A DNA stretch of 64,000 bases, taken from the NCBI GenBank assembly GCA_028023455.1, contig JAQFVV010012545.1, forward strand, positions 1,986,001 to 2,050,000. The letters run 5' to 3'. The DNA comes from Epiperipatus broadwayi (lineage: Eukaryota > Onychophora > Udeonychophora > Euonychophora > Peripatidae). The notes under the pieces were generated by a model. It had not been told where the DNA came from. It saw nothing but the letters and a program-made list of their open reading frames with translations, and did not search any database. The stretch's first letter is position 1; the number at the start of each line of letters is the position of its first letter. Below are positions 13,591 to 26,427 of the stretch, in pieces. A program made the translations under genes and the position numbers.

Positions 13591-14730
13591 TATAATAAAT
13601 GGTACTGCAAAAATAAAAAAAAGTATAATATAATGATTATAAATAACTTGACTACTAAATATAAACTATTTTCTTACACTGAATTAGGACATGAAGCATA
13701 ATATCCTGCCATGTTTCTGATTATCCAATAATGAAAATTAAGTGAATTTGGAATGAATATAACCATAAAAAAGATACCCTATGAATGAATGATATTTGAA
13801 GGCATCTAATACCTGATTTTGCAATAATGAGAATTAATAAACTTAATGAGTATGAGAAAGTTGTGGTATAGTGCTATGTTAATGTTTTCTTACATCAGAA
13901 GACAAGACATTGTTGCAGCATATAAAGAACTAGAAAGTTAATAAACTGAAGATGATTTTTATTATGGCAATTGGTAAAATTACTAAACAAAACAATTATG
14001 ACAAGCTAAATGATCTTCTAAAAAGTAACGAATCCTGCACATGAATTGTTTAAACCCGAAAATTAAGTGGTTTAACCAACCATTAAATATACTCCCACAT
14101 TGTTTTCTCCAAGCTAAATATTCACCATTATAATATCCAAGAAATAAGCAGTCAGATTGTCATGATGATAAATTCAATTTCCCTTCTTTATTCACAATTC
14201 TTTTAATTAATTATTTTATTGCAGAAATATAAGTTCAATGGATACTATTAGGACTATGATACAACATTCTCATGTAAGCAAAACTGCTTAATTCATCAAC
14301 AGTTGCAAAATGGAAATTTAGTAATATTTATATAATGGATAATTCATAAGAACATTTTTTTACCCATCAAAATTTATTTCATTTAAATTATTAAATTAAC
14401 ACTTAGAAATGAAATCACTGTACCCATTCTCCAAATCAAACTACAAAACTGTCCACATAAGCAAACTCCTATGACTTATTTGGCAGTCTAAAAGATCAGT
14501 ATGTTATTTAAACTAAGCATCGTAGTGCCTTCTAACTCAAATAAAAAAAAAACTGAACTAAGAGTTATATAATAATTGGAGTTGGAATATAACTTTTATT
14601 ACATATGTATTTTTTTTTTTTTTTTGAGATAAGTAATGCAAGAAATTATTGTTCTGAAGAAATACTTAAGTATTTAAACTCATTTTCAAATTACAGCTTT
14701 AACATATATATAATTCCCATAGATCTATAT

Positions 14731-16589
14731 TGTAACAATGAGTATATATATATACATGGTGCATAAGTATGCATATATATATATATTAGTTACATATTAT
14801 TAATGAAATAGGGAAAATAAGAAAATTATATTTAAATATTTTCCTGTTCACAAAAAAAAAAAAGTAAAAATTTATGGGATTAAGTTAAAATACTGATTAT
14901 ATAACTTATCGTTTTTTTCTTTATTTAAAACTAAAAGAGAGAATTTCCCAAAAAATATTTATTAAAAAGATATATATATATATAGGGTATATGAGCACAG
15001 ACTTTCACATGACACACCACTCTCCACACTATCTCATAACACTGATACACTTGAACACATATATGTTGAAAAGATACATAATCACCAATAGCCGTATTTC
15101 ATGCTAAAACAGCAATAATCAGTTGGTCCAGATTACCATCTCTACACATATATGCTATAAGTGCTCAAATATATATTAAGATAGCCAAACCTTATACTTT
15201 AATGGACAGGCTTCAATCTATACCCTATATATTACATATATAAACACAGTTTCAGTTAAAAAGATGAATGAAATTAACTTATAGTTTGAAATTTAACATA
15301 TAATTAAAACAAATTTGTACAAGATGTAATCAGTTCTGGACATAAATTCCCGACTAATTAAATAACAATAACTACTAAATTTCTGTGTAATTAAAAATAT
15401 AAGAATCAAATAATTGATAATGGGTGAAGACTCAAGCAGTGGATGGAGTCAAGAGAGTATAAAAACAGAAAATACCAGGGATTATTTTTTAAAAAAAAAA
15501 GAAAAGAGAAAAAAGAAGGAAAGAAATCTGAAAGCAGAAAAGAAGCAAAAGTTAAAAAAAGAGTACATTGAGTGAGCTGACCAAGGAGTTGACCAGAAGA
15601 CAATAGGCAGCTGAGATAATCACCAGAAAATCGACAAGCAATCCAATGAGGAGACTCAAGCTTTAACTTAAATGACCGAGTCCAGTAAGATGAATCAATC
15701 TTTATATGATCGTTATAATAGAAAAATGCATTGTTAGACCAGAGTAGAGTGTTTGTTCATTTTCCACCATCCATTTCTGGAACACCAATGACTACCTGCA
15801 GAAAATTACATCTGAAGTGCCTGTGCTAATGTTTTTACCTGTCATGAACCAAATCTATGGAACAGACCTTGCAGTAGTACAGTGAGCCAGAAGGAAGTGA
15901 TCAGCTACTAATAGACCCACTGAATCTGACAGGATTAGAAGAGAAGGGTGATCACCCAGATGAGGTATTAAAAATGTAGGTAAATATATCTAGACATCAT
16001 ATAGAACTTTTAAATTTCCCTTTCTTTTGAACTTTTAAATGACATTTATTGCATGAATTTCTAATTATATGTCGATAGGCGAATGATTATTAAAATATTG
16101 TAGTTTTAATAAGTGTTCGTATTTTTTTTTAAATGTTCTAAATGTTTTACATATTCCTTGTTTTTTATCTTTTAATAAATATGTTGTAAATTATTGGTGT
16201 GCTTTGAGTTTCTCTCTCTCTCTTCATTTATCTAGGGATTTAAATAAATAAAAATATTTAGATAGTCAACATTATGCTGGTCTCATGTTCCAATAGCTAA
16301 TCAAGGATCAAGTGCTTGAGGGGTCTTAATGTCATCTCCTGGAGTTCCAGTCTAAAACTGAATGTTGCCTGTAAGATTAAAACCATTATAAATTTCCCTA
16401 TAAGACATGTCACACTTGTTGCAGTCACGGAGGTTGTACATCGATCTGAAAAGGTGACTGCAATTTGTTTTTTTATTCCAACTCAGGTATGTTAATATAT
16501 AAATATTCATATTTATTCCTCTGTTGAATAATGGGGTCTATAAAATATAAGTAATTGCAAAGAAAATTAAAATGGAAAATTCCGTTATA
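14731..16589 (+). repeat. 5' LTR (interrupted by SB2)
   Basis: Starts TGTAACAATGAG. It matches 19,263-20,845 over its whole length, for example AAGATGTAATCAGTTCTGGA and GACTCAAGCAGTGGATGGAG in both, apart from the SB2 insertion at 14,972-15,255. The primer-binding site after its end is not convincing. Confidence 0.85.
14972..15255. mobile_element. SB2 repeat, copy 1, nested in the 5' LTR
   Basis: 284-bp insertion absent from the sister LTR and flanked by the 10-bp direct repeat TTAAAAAGAT (14,962-14,971 and 15,256-15,265). The sister LTR has TTAAAAAGG at the empty site. It shares CTCCACACTATCTCATA, CAGTTGGTCCAGATTA and TTTAATGGACAGGCTTCAAT wording with the SB2 copies at 28.5 and 52.9 kb. Only one arm is present, plus short TATAGGGTAT/ATACCCTATA ends. 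Confidence 0.85.
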
Positions 16590-17021
16590 AAGGTACGAAC
16601 ATTCGTTCTAACTAAAAAAGTGTAATATAAATAACTGGCTCACAGAAATAAGAAAATGCAATAATTAAAGTAAAGTGAATAAATTTCTGGGAGATGAGAG
16701 AAGGGAAAGAACAGACAACACTAATAATTTTATATGTTGAAAGAAAGATAAGTGGGGTAAGTTTTGTTAAAATAAAAAGGGAGAGAATATATATATATGT
16801 AGTACACAACATAAATAAATAAATAAGTATGGGTAGGCAATGGTAAAAGTTAGAAAACTGCAGGTGAAAATCGGATGAACACTTCTATTTAAGTATAAAT
16901 AATTATTTAAAGAAAAAATAAATTAATAAAGCAATAACAGGTTGTGAATAAAATAAAGTATTAAAAGCTAAAAGATATCATAAATAAAAAAAAAAAATAA
17001 AAGTTTTTTTTGAAATCGTAA

Positions 17022-18295
17022 ATGACTACAAGAAAAAGAGCTAAAATGGAGGCTCAGAATAATGAAATAGAACATGTTCCCAGTGAGGAACAGCAAAATA
17101 AAAACAAAAAGGAAGTCACGAACAAACAAGAAAATAGTGATATCATAGTACTGATAACTAGAATGTTTGAAAAACAAGCTGAAGAAAGTAAAGAAATGGC
17201 AGAAGAGCTGAAAAATCAGTATAATGAAACAAACAGAAAATAAGAAGAGCAAGCTGAAATGCTTGAAAAATTAGTCAATCAAATCGTACTAGACTATGAT
17301 AGAATGAAAGAAGAAATTATGAGAGAAATAAATGAAGCATTGTCGAAAATCAAATCAAGACAGCATACCAAATAATAGAAAAAATAAAGTAGAACACGAG
17401 ATAAATATAGGGCTAGTGCAAGAAGTGGAAACTAAAATAGAAAATAAAAAGATAATTGAAAAAATTAAAGTTGAAATTAGTAATTTTTCAGAAAAAATAG
17501 ATGAAATAAATGTTAGCAAAAGTAGGAGTAGTCAAGCTAAGACATTAGGTGAAAGAAAGATGCCTACAGAGATAAATAATTCTGACCAGGGGAGTGAAAA
17601 TGTGAACGCACTCATTTTAAATAACCCTGCAATTTTAAATCAATTCTTAAAAAATTCGGGTATTTTCTGGCACATAGGTAAAGCTCCAACAGAATACTTA
17701 AATAACCTGGAGAGGTATTATCACTTTAAATCAGCTAGGTCAAGAGGCCATGACCGTGATTACAAGCAGCCATTTACAAGGGGGGGGTCTCAAGCTTGAT
17801 GGGATTCTTTACATAAGAAACCCGTCAAAAGGCTCTACTAACTAGTTATTGGAGTGAGAATTGCCAAGAAAATACTTGATACCAAGTGTCACAAAATAAA
17901 TGGCAGCGCGGTGAACCTTTCACTCCTTTCTTCAGAAGGCAGGTGGCAAATAGATTATTTAGATAGTGTGTCACAATTTCCCTCATAAGATCGAGCAAAT
18001 GCTCACAGGGACAGAGAGAAAAACAGTTGAACAAATGGCCAAGTTGCTGAGTGCTTTTGACAGTACAGACCAGCCTATGATGCAAAAGGTAGGGGATTTA
18101 AACCCCAATATAGAGATGAAAATAAATGCAATAAGGTTTAGCCATAGAAGCAATTGGGGAATGGAGCCCGAAGAAGACAATTCTCCAATAGCTCCAAAAA
18201 GAACAAAAATCTTTTGGAGAACTGGAAGTGATTCTGATATCACTCATGCAAGACAAAAGAAAAGACCAAGGGTGATTCACAATACCCTAGCATGA
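17022..18295 (+). pseudogene. Broken Gag-like gene of the LTR element
   Basis: The open pieces are 17,022-17,243, 17,332-17,799 and 17,966-18,295, separated by a stop and frameshifts. The N-terminal part is highly charged and likely coiled coil, rich in Glu, Lys and Asn. A middle piece near 17,846 gives YWSENCQE, and the last piece opens with a CHNFPHKIEQ segment followed by TVEQMAKLLSAFD. Both resemble the C-terminal capsid half of Ty3/Gypsy Gag proteins. No CCHC zinc knuckle is seen. The protein cannot be made intact, and with no pol the element depended on others for movement. Confidence 0.7.
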
Positions 18296-19253
18296 GTGGC
18301 TATTCAATCAGAAAAAGAATAGTAATAAAGAACCGCCAGATAAAAATTAAATAGGTGATCTGACGGATTCGCTGGCTTGACTTAATAATCTTCATGGATT
18401 TTGAATGAAAAAAAAAAGATTACCAAAGTTTTAATATTAATAAAAAAATAATAAAAATGATGAATACTTAAATAAGAGCTTAATTATGCAAATTTAAAGA
18501 AAATAAAAAACAATGACAAACCCCTTGATTATGTCTACATTTATTTTTTGTGAGAAACCCCACTCGTAAGTCTGTGCTGTGAACACAGCGTAGCATGACC
18601 AAAATATACGTAAAAATAAAATGTTTTTTTTTTAAAAAAAAAATTAGTAAAATAGATTAAAAATAATAATGAGCATAAATCATTATCATATGTCAAGAAA
18701 TGTTGAATAAAAAAATGGGAGGTGTGCGTGAGTATCTGGGCAAAGATATGAATTTCAGATAGTATTTTGGGTTGGATTAAACCTTTTCTTATGGCAACTT
18801 TGTTCTGCAGATGGATATGTGGGTTTAATACTGATGATGATTTGCCAGTAGAAAATCCTGATCCAGTAAAAATAAATCTGGAAGAAAAAAAATTTCCAAT
18901 AAATTAATAAAAAAAAAAAATATTTGTGTAAGTCGAATGGGGAGTAGAAATAATCCTGCCATTTGCAGATTCAAAGTCCACGTTTGAGATCCATAGTGCA
19001 CAAAAATGGCCCATGATGTAGTTCAACTTCCACAAGAAATTAAATATGGTTTAATCAACACAAGATCGATCTGTGTAGAAATTGCCTAATACTTAAGTGG
19101 ATACCTCTCTTTATATTACTAGATAAGTAAAATAACAGTACAGGAAAAGCCTACATACATAAAAAAAAAAGTATATATTAAAGTTTATTTTATTAAGAAT
19201 TCAAAATGGTCAATATCTAGGTAAAGGAAGTGACACATTTTAAATCCTCAATT

Positions 19254-19262
19254 GGGGAAGGG
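19254..19262 (+). other. Polypurine tract of the LTR element
   Basis: GGGGAAGGG abuts the TGTAA start of the 3' LTR, the expected position of the plus-strand DNA primer. Confidence 0.75.
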
Positions 19263-20845
19263 TGTAATGTAATGAGTATATATACCCAGTACATAAGTAT
19301 ATATATGAATTACATGATATTAATGAAATAGGAAAAATAAGAAAATTATATTTCAATATTTTAATTGTTTTTTTTTTTAAAAAAAAAATTATGTATTTAA
19401 GTTAAAATACTGATTGTATGACTTATCCTTCTTCTCTTTTGTTTGTTTAAAACTAAAAGAGAGAATTTCCAAAAATATATTTCAATGAGCATAATAAATT
19501 TTGTTAAAAAGGTGAATGTAATTTAATTAACTTATATTATTTGAAATTTAACACATAATTAAAACAAATTTTGTACAAGATGTAATCAGTTCTGGACATA
19601 AATTCTAGACTGATTAAATAATAATAGTTATTAAATTTCTGTGTAATTAAAAATATAAGAAAAAAAAATAAAGATCAAATGATTGATAGCGTGGGTAAAG
19701 ACTCAAGCAGTGGATGGAGTCAAGAGAGTATAAAAACAGCAAACACCAGGGATTATTTTTTTAAAAAAAAAAGAAAAAGAAAAAAAAAGCAGAGAAAAGA
19801 AGGAAGGAAAGAAATCCAATAGTGGCAAAAAATCAAAAGTTGAGAAAGAGTACGTCGAGTGAGCTGACCAGAGGCCAGTAGGCAGTCTCCAAAGAATTGC
19901 CAAGCAATCCTCTGAGGAGTCTACAAGCTTTTACTTAAAATGACCAAGTCCAACAAAATGAATCCATCTTTATATGGTCGTTGTAATAGAAAAATGCATT
20001 GTTAGATCAGAGCTGAGTATTTGTTCATTTTCTACCACCTGTCTCCAGAACACCAATGGCCACCTACAGAAAATTATATATGAATTGCCTGTGCTGATGT
20101 TTTTACCTGCCATGAACCAAATCTACAGAAACAGATCTCGCAGTAGTACAGTGAGCCAGGAGGAAGTGACCAACTATTACTAATAGAGACACACTATGAA
20201 TATGACAGGATCAGAAGACAAGGGTGATCACCCAGATAAGGTATTAAAAATCTAGGCAAATATGTCTAGACATCTTAAACAGATCTTTTAAATTTCCTTT
20301 CTTATGAACTTTTAAATGTCATTTATTGCTTGAACTTTTAACTATATGTCAATAAGCAAATGATTGTTAAAATATTGTAGTTTTAATAACTGTTCGTATT
20401 TTTTTAAAATGTTCTAAATGTTTTAAATATTTCTTTTAATAAATATGTTGTAAATTATTAGTATGATTTGAGTTTCTCCTTCTCTCTTCATTTACTTATG
20501 GGTTTAAATAAATAAAAATATTTAGATAGTCTGTGATATGCTGGTCTCATGTTTCAATAGCTAGCGAAGGGTCAAGCACTTGAGGCATGCTAATGTCATC
20601 TCCTGAGGTCCAGTCTAAAGTTAGATGGAGCCCATAGGGTTAAAACCCACTATAAATATCCCCATCACGGAGGTTGTGCTTCGGTCTGGAAAGGTGACCG
20701 CGGTTTGTATTTTTTATTCAATCTCGGTTTGACTAGAAGTATGCTTAATATATAAATATTGATCATATTCCTTCACTTGAATAATGGAGTCCATAAAATA
20801 TAAGTAATTGCAAAGAAAAAATATTAAAATGATAAATTCCGTTAA
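19263..20845 (+). repeat. 3' LTR
   Basis: About 1.58 kb, colinear with 14,731-16,589 and lacking the SB2 insertion. Ends near ATTCCGTTA. Contains an open frame at 19,974-20,183 that is not conserved in the sister LTR and is not considered a gene. Confidence 0.85.
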
Positions 20846-20852
20846 AATATAT

Positions 20853-22077
20853 TTATCAATCCATAATTGCATTAATTCGCAATTTGAATAAATTTTTACA
20901 TATGCATCTGTATCTACAAGTCATATCACGAACCATCTCTCAATTAGCCATTTCTTCATCTTAGAACCTGCATCAGCTAAGTTATTAGACTATCACTTAA
21001 TTTATTTCTATTTCCATTTTCGTAACAATATTATTATTTTTTATTCATTATTTTTACTGATGCCTCAATATGTGCATTTAAAAAATTAAATTGTATCTTG
21101 AGTATGTGTATATATATATGTTAAATGTAATCCCTGCAAAGGCTCGTAACCAAATGGCAGAAGTTACAGGGGGCTAATTTTTATAACACACATTGTATTT
21201 ATATTATTAATTTAACATTCATTCTTATAAAACTTATGTATTTTGAATAAATATTTAAATCTTTCAACTGTTTATTTGTGAAAGTGTGCACCAAATTTGA
21301 ACTTACTGATGAATCTTGACAATGCTGAAATACACCTTTCTAGAAGAACAGTTTAAAATTTATAAATATTTGAAAGATGGGAATGTCACATAAGGGCAAA
21401 AATGATATAGCTTGAACATAATGTTTAAGCTATAGAACTTTTTTTTTTGTTCTGTAATTTTTAAATTGAGAATGATATTCTCTAGAGCAGTTGAAACATT
21501 AAACAATAGTAATAAAAAACAACAACAAGAACAATAAATATATAAAAAAAGGAGCAGTGATTGTTTATACATATATAAATTTTTAAAATACAATAATGGT
21601 ATAGTTTAGCACAGTTACAGAGCAACAAAATAATTCTTTAACAGAGTTTAATCTATCATTTTTGATGCTCAAACAACACATGACCTCCCTTGTGATTAAC
21701 AATTTGATTATTATTATTCAAATGAATCTCGAATCATTATAAAAAATAATGCTTTCAAAGACCATCAGGATACATTCTTTGCATCTGATTTTTTTTAAAA
21801 GAAAGAAAAAAATAAACTAACTTTTAAAATATATAATTCTGAACACTATTATTATTATTTTTTTCAAAATAAACATTATTTAAGATAATACTACCCTTTT
21901 TTAAATATAACTTTGACAGTTTATTCTTTTATTAAGTTTTGACTGTACTTTCTATATATTCATTTCCTAAAACAAGTAATTCAATAAATAGTTATAATGT
22001 TAGCTTTAAAACTATACTTATAAACTTTAATCCAAGTACATGACAATAAACAAAAATCACTTCAAACCACTATAGGG
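20853..22077. other. AT-rich sequence downstream of Pgk
   Basis: Between the LTR element and the Pgk 3' end. A poorly delimited block near 21,675-21,720 (ACATGACCTCCCTTGTGATT) shares wording with 22,843-22,878 and may be an old SINE tail. No gene seen. Confidence 0.5.
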
Positions 22078-22083
22078 TTTAAT
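22078..22083 (-). terminator. Candidate poly(A) signal for Pgk
   Basis: The minus strand reads ATTAAA about 140 nt after the stop codon. A canonical AATAAA (plus-strand 21,920-21,925) lies about 300 nt after the stop. Either could end the 3' UTR. In sequence this AT-rich such hexamers arise by chance, so the call is weak without transcript data. Confidence 0.3.
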
Positions 22084-22224
22084 AGAACATTGATCCAAAT
22101 GAACAAATACAACCCAAAATAACTTGGATATTAAAATGACTATATGTACAATAAGTTACATTAACAGCAAGTTTCTTGCCCCATTATTTCTAGTAGAATT
22201 TTTTAATCTTTGATGTTACTGAAT

Positions 22225-22265
22225 TTATGCATCAGATAATGCGGCACAGCCTGGTAAAACTTTTC
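22225..22265 (-). CDS. Pgk: Pgk terminal coding exon (KVLPGCAALSDA, stop)
   Basis: The 41-bp last coding exon follows an acceptor reading TTTTTTTAG. Two bases complete the split glycine, then KVLPGCAALSDA and TAA. This short tail is the standard C-terminus of animal phosphoglycerate kinases, so the stop is authentic. It is far too short to appear in an ORF list and was found by completing the phase left open at 28,887. Confidence 0.93.
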
Positions 22266-24634
22266 CTAAAAAAATAATAATAATAATTTAAATAAAAAAA
22301 TATTAGTAGCCTTTATTATTTTAATGAATAATATAAGGGTTAAATAAATTTAAGATATATTTTTTTAAAATTAAAAAATATATTTATAGAGCTATTATTA
22401 AAGATTAACAATTTCTCAAGGGCATTTAAATTCCTATTTCAATTGTGAAATTGTAGTATAAATTAATATAAATCAATATTCTAAATTTTTTTCATACATA
22501 TTTATTTTATTAATAAAATATTTTAAGTCTTTTTATAATGTTAAGATTATTTACTACTTTTTAGCAAATTGCTTATGACAAAAACTTAAAATATTTTAAT
22601 AATAAAATAAAAGGAAAGTTAAGTTCTTTAATGAATGGAATGTTTATTTAAATTTTATACTGCCCATGCAATCATAAAAATTGTATAGAAAAAAAAAATA
22701 CATGCATGAATGTGTGATCCAAGCTCAGATGAATGTAATAGTCCACTTCCTTCAATAATCTTTTGATTAGAATGAAAGATTCAATAGATAAAGATTGGGG
22801 AATCAAAGTTCAATTTGTCACTTCTGGTTCTCACTATTACATAACCTCCCGAGGAATTAATCATTTGATTATTTTAATATTCTTCTCAACATGATTGTAA
22901 CAGTAGTAGCAATAGCCATGTTGATCAAGAATCCACTTAAAACAAAAATGAGTTTGACATAAGCAGTGAGGTCGAAAGCCATTGCAAAAATATTGACTAA
23001 TGCCTTCTGCAGATCACACTCAATTCTGGGATAAAGAATTGTCTTAACACTTCTAGTTATGATTAATGGGGCTATCAATTTATTCACATCCCATTAGTCC
23101 AAGGCAAATGTGAAATCATCTTCACTTTCTGTAGTAATCTTGTATTTATCAATAAAAAGAAAAGTCTGACCATGACAAATAGACTAGTGATAATTTAGCA
23201 ACCGATACAGACTTCTTCAAACTGAATAGTTCCGATTATCCAAAGGGTAAAAAATTCAAAAATCATTATGGTGGACTATAGTATTTCTGTCAATATGTTA
23301 AGGCAATTGAAATTGATAACAACAGAACCATACAAAAACGAGACTGAAGTAGCAACATTTTATAATATATACTCTTTGAAATGATCACTATTTTATATGC
23401 AAAAAATGGTATTCTCTCTCACCATTTCTAAACCTTTCTATCTGTTACTACTTCTTGCTATTTCTTTCCTTAAGATCATTCATCAATTTTTTTCTTCTAA
23501 TTGACTAATCCATTCTAGTACATATTTTGAAATTCTTCTGCTTCAAAATGCATGCACAAATCCAATTCTTTTTCCTTCTCTTAAATTTCTTAAAAAAATA
23601 TTTTTTATTTTCTGTTTCCTATTCTTCTCCAAGTCGAAATTTCTAATATCTCTATTTTTTTTTATCTTTATTTTACCTAATTGTCTACATTTCCACTGAC
23701 TACAAAGCTATAATCTTTAACAACCTTCTTTCTTAGACTATAACAAAATAACTTTATCCTGTTTTTGTCATCGTAATTCTCTCTACTTGTTATGGTTGCT
23801 TCTACATTTATACAATTGATTAATTTGTTTTATAATTTCATGTCCTCTACTTAATCTAAATATTTTCTCATCACCATGTCTTCTATGTTAACTGGAGTGA
23901 TGTGATCAACCTTAAAATCTTTACCTTTTTAAAATTAGTTTTCTATTTTCTCTCTTTAACAGCACTTTTAAATTTACTTCTATATTTGCTGGATACGATC
24001 AATGGGACTGAACAACAACAAGCAAACATAAATAAGCATATTAAATTTATTAGTTAAGATTATAGAAAGGAAAAATTCAATTCATTAGTAAAAACTACAA
24101 AGCGAGGAAATATTAAAAAAAACAAAAAAACCATAGGATGACTAAAAATGATAGGGATCAATAATCACAAATATGATCAAAATATAAAATAATCAAATGA
24201 TAGATGTCACTAATGTAAATATTCCATTATCTTCTGCTAGCTTTCAAAAATTAGGTCTTTCATATATCACTGATAACCTTCTCCTCATCTCTTTACTCTT
24301 TCCTCGTTAATAGATTTTAAACTTTTCATTTCATTCTTTGATCAAATTACTTTCATTTTCTCTAAAAGCAGCAATCTAAATCAATATTCCACATTTTTTT
24401 ATTTATTTTTCCAACATTTCTACAAATCAAATTTCATCAGTTCAATAACTTGGATCATTTGATCTTTAAAATCAGGTCTTATTCATAGTGATTAGGACAT
24501 TGTTCTTCCATGTCAATGATCTAACCTCTGAACTTAGGTGAAACTTAAATTATTTTTTCAGAATCCAAATAAGATTAGGATTTTTATTTATTTAAATAAT
24601 TGGTCCATGGTTAATCCAATTAATCACTTGATTT

Positions 24635-24785
24635 ATCATCATTATAATTTTGTATTATTATTGGTCCACTGAATGAGAGCATAAAGCCTCTCCAAATTTA
24701 ACCCTGTTTCTCTGATCCATAATCTATTTCCCCTACATCTATCAATAACTTCATTATTTCATTCATCCATCTCCTTTTAGAATAT
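24635..24785 (-). mobile_element. Old RTE retrotransposon 3'-end remnant
   Basis: The block with ATCATCATTAT, TCCACTGAATGAGAGCATAA, CCTCTCCAAAT and CATTCATCCATCTC matches, with divergence, the 3' end of the RTE copy at 48,240-48,370 (ATCATCATCATTATCAATCC, TCCACTGCAGGATGAAGG, CTCTCCAAAT, CATCCATCCATCTC). That wording is the usual 3' end of arthropod-type RTE elements. It is too decayed to translate. Confidence 0.65.
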
Positions 24786-26427
24786 TTAATTATTTATAGC
24801 TAGATGCAGGAAAAAAAGTATCGTAATCCACAAACATCTGACTTTAATAGCTTACTGAGCATTGCATTTACGATCTGGCTAGTTCTGATATTAGTTTTTG
24901 ATATTTCTTTAATTATCAAATAGTTCTCCGATACTTTTATTTCTTTTTTATCAACTATTTTTGACTATCTCAAAGTATCTAACTGCAAATTGATATTTAT
25001 TTTAATTTCAATGATTTCTTGGGATTGCGGCTGTTTTTATATGCTTTTGTTTAACTTAATCTATTTTTTTTTTGTCTGTTTGTCTGTAAAATCTTCTAAA
25101 TCAATTTTCACTCTCTTTCTGATCTAGCTAAAACTTTGCATACATATGTATTCTCAATGACAATACATTTTTTTAGAGTTTGCAAATACTTTTAATCAAA
25201 AAAGAAAAAAATAAGAAATTTTAATTTTACACAGAATTTAATATTCTATACAATTCTGCCATTTAGTGATTATTATTATAGAAAAAAAGTAAATAAATTC
25301 AAGAAGAAAAAAATCATTAAAACAAAATACTATTTTTTTCCATCTCTCCAACTCCCTATTTTTTATTAATGCATCTATTCTTCTATCCCATTCCTTGCCA
25401 GTATAACACTTAACAATTCTCCTAACACAATCCAAACATCACAGCTTAAATATTGTGTAAGACATAAACAGATCTAGCATATTTACCATTTTACATACAT
25501 TAAAACTGTTAAAAGAAAAACATAATTTGATCTTTTCTCAATTCAATAATTTTGTAAAATTTGTTATTTAAAAAATAAGTATAATTATTTTTTTTTTTTT
25601 TAGCAAGCCTTAAACTTTGTATACATAATTTGCTGATGTGAAAAGTTATATTGTGTTGATTAAGGTCGGGAATCTTTAGAAAGAAAATACATTACATTTT
25701 TGCCTTTTTTATTAAGATGAAAATGTCAGAAAATGTATTACAAACTTCAAAGTAGTCTTTTACTTTTAAAACCTGAATAGTAATATTTGAAATGTCCTGC
25801 TGAATTAGAAAAAAGACTCCAATATCCATTTTCATGAAAAAGGTGCATCCCATTAATAATTTTTTCTCTCAAAAAAATATGGTATAAAAATCTCATATTT
25901 AAATGGATATCTCTTCTAAAAGGAAATTTATCAAAAGGAAAGCTAAATGGATAATGAAATCCTTTATAACCATTTTTAATAAAAGGAGAAATAGCAATAA
26001 AATCACTTCACTTATTGTTGGATTTATTTTATAAAGAAAATAAGTCAGTCTCTCATATTTGAAATAAAATATTCAAACCAGCTATATATCAATCTATTAA
26101 ATTAAAAGAGACATAATTTAAAAAATATTACATTGGAATACACAGAGAATGAATAAATTAAGTGGAAATTTAAATGAATTTTCCAATGGAATATGTAAAA
26201 GAAAATATTTCAGCTTAAAAATTGTGAATTTTTTGAAAAATGGATTATTCAAGTGAGAATTGCCTATACTTAAAATCTTTCATTCCCATAGTTAATTAAA
26301 GAAGCATCCCAAAAGCAGTATCATTATTTTTTTAAACAAGAAGTTTAATATTTATCATTTTAATAAAATAATTGTGTAACCTAATAGATACTGTATTTAT
26401 GGTAGCATTGTTATTGATACTTTTTTA

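Larger units (their letters stand above)
11931..14725. other. AT-rich intergenic sequence
   Basis: No gene supported. Contains two short tandem duplications (12,801-12,860 and 13,435-13,590), listed separately. Confidence 0.5.
14731..20845 (+). mobile_element. Non-autonomous LTR retrotransposon with broken gag
   Basis: Two long direct repeats of about 1.58 kb (excluding a later insertion) bound a 2.7-kb interior. Both start TGTAA and end near ATTCCGTTA. A purine tract, GGGGAAGGG (19,254-19,262), lies directly before the second repeat, as expected for a polypurine primer. A possible 5-bp target duplication, TATAT, is seen at 14,726-14,730 and 20,848-20,852. The interior holds only a disrupted Gag-like region, with no protease, reverse transcriptase or integrase. 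The capsid wording resembles Ty3/Gypsy Gag. The two repeats have diverged by many substitutions and indels, so the insertion is old. Confidence 0.85.

Noticed and set aside
17846-18280. Minus-strand open frames over the Gag-like region
   Set aside because: Gag capsid wording is on the plus strand. The minus frames overlap one another and match nothing I recognise.
22869-23087. Minus-strand open frame MNKLIAPLII...
   Set aside because: No motif recognised, no conserved neighbour and no splice context. Left out as unsupported.
23400-24400. Pyrimidine-rich plus strand suggesting a decayed Lys/Glu-rich coding region on the minus strand
   Set aside because: Frames are full of stops and no diagnostic motif is present. 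It could be simple strand-biased composition.
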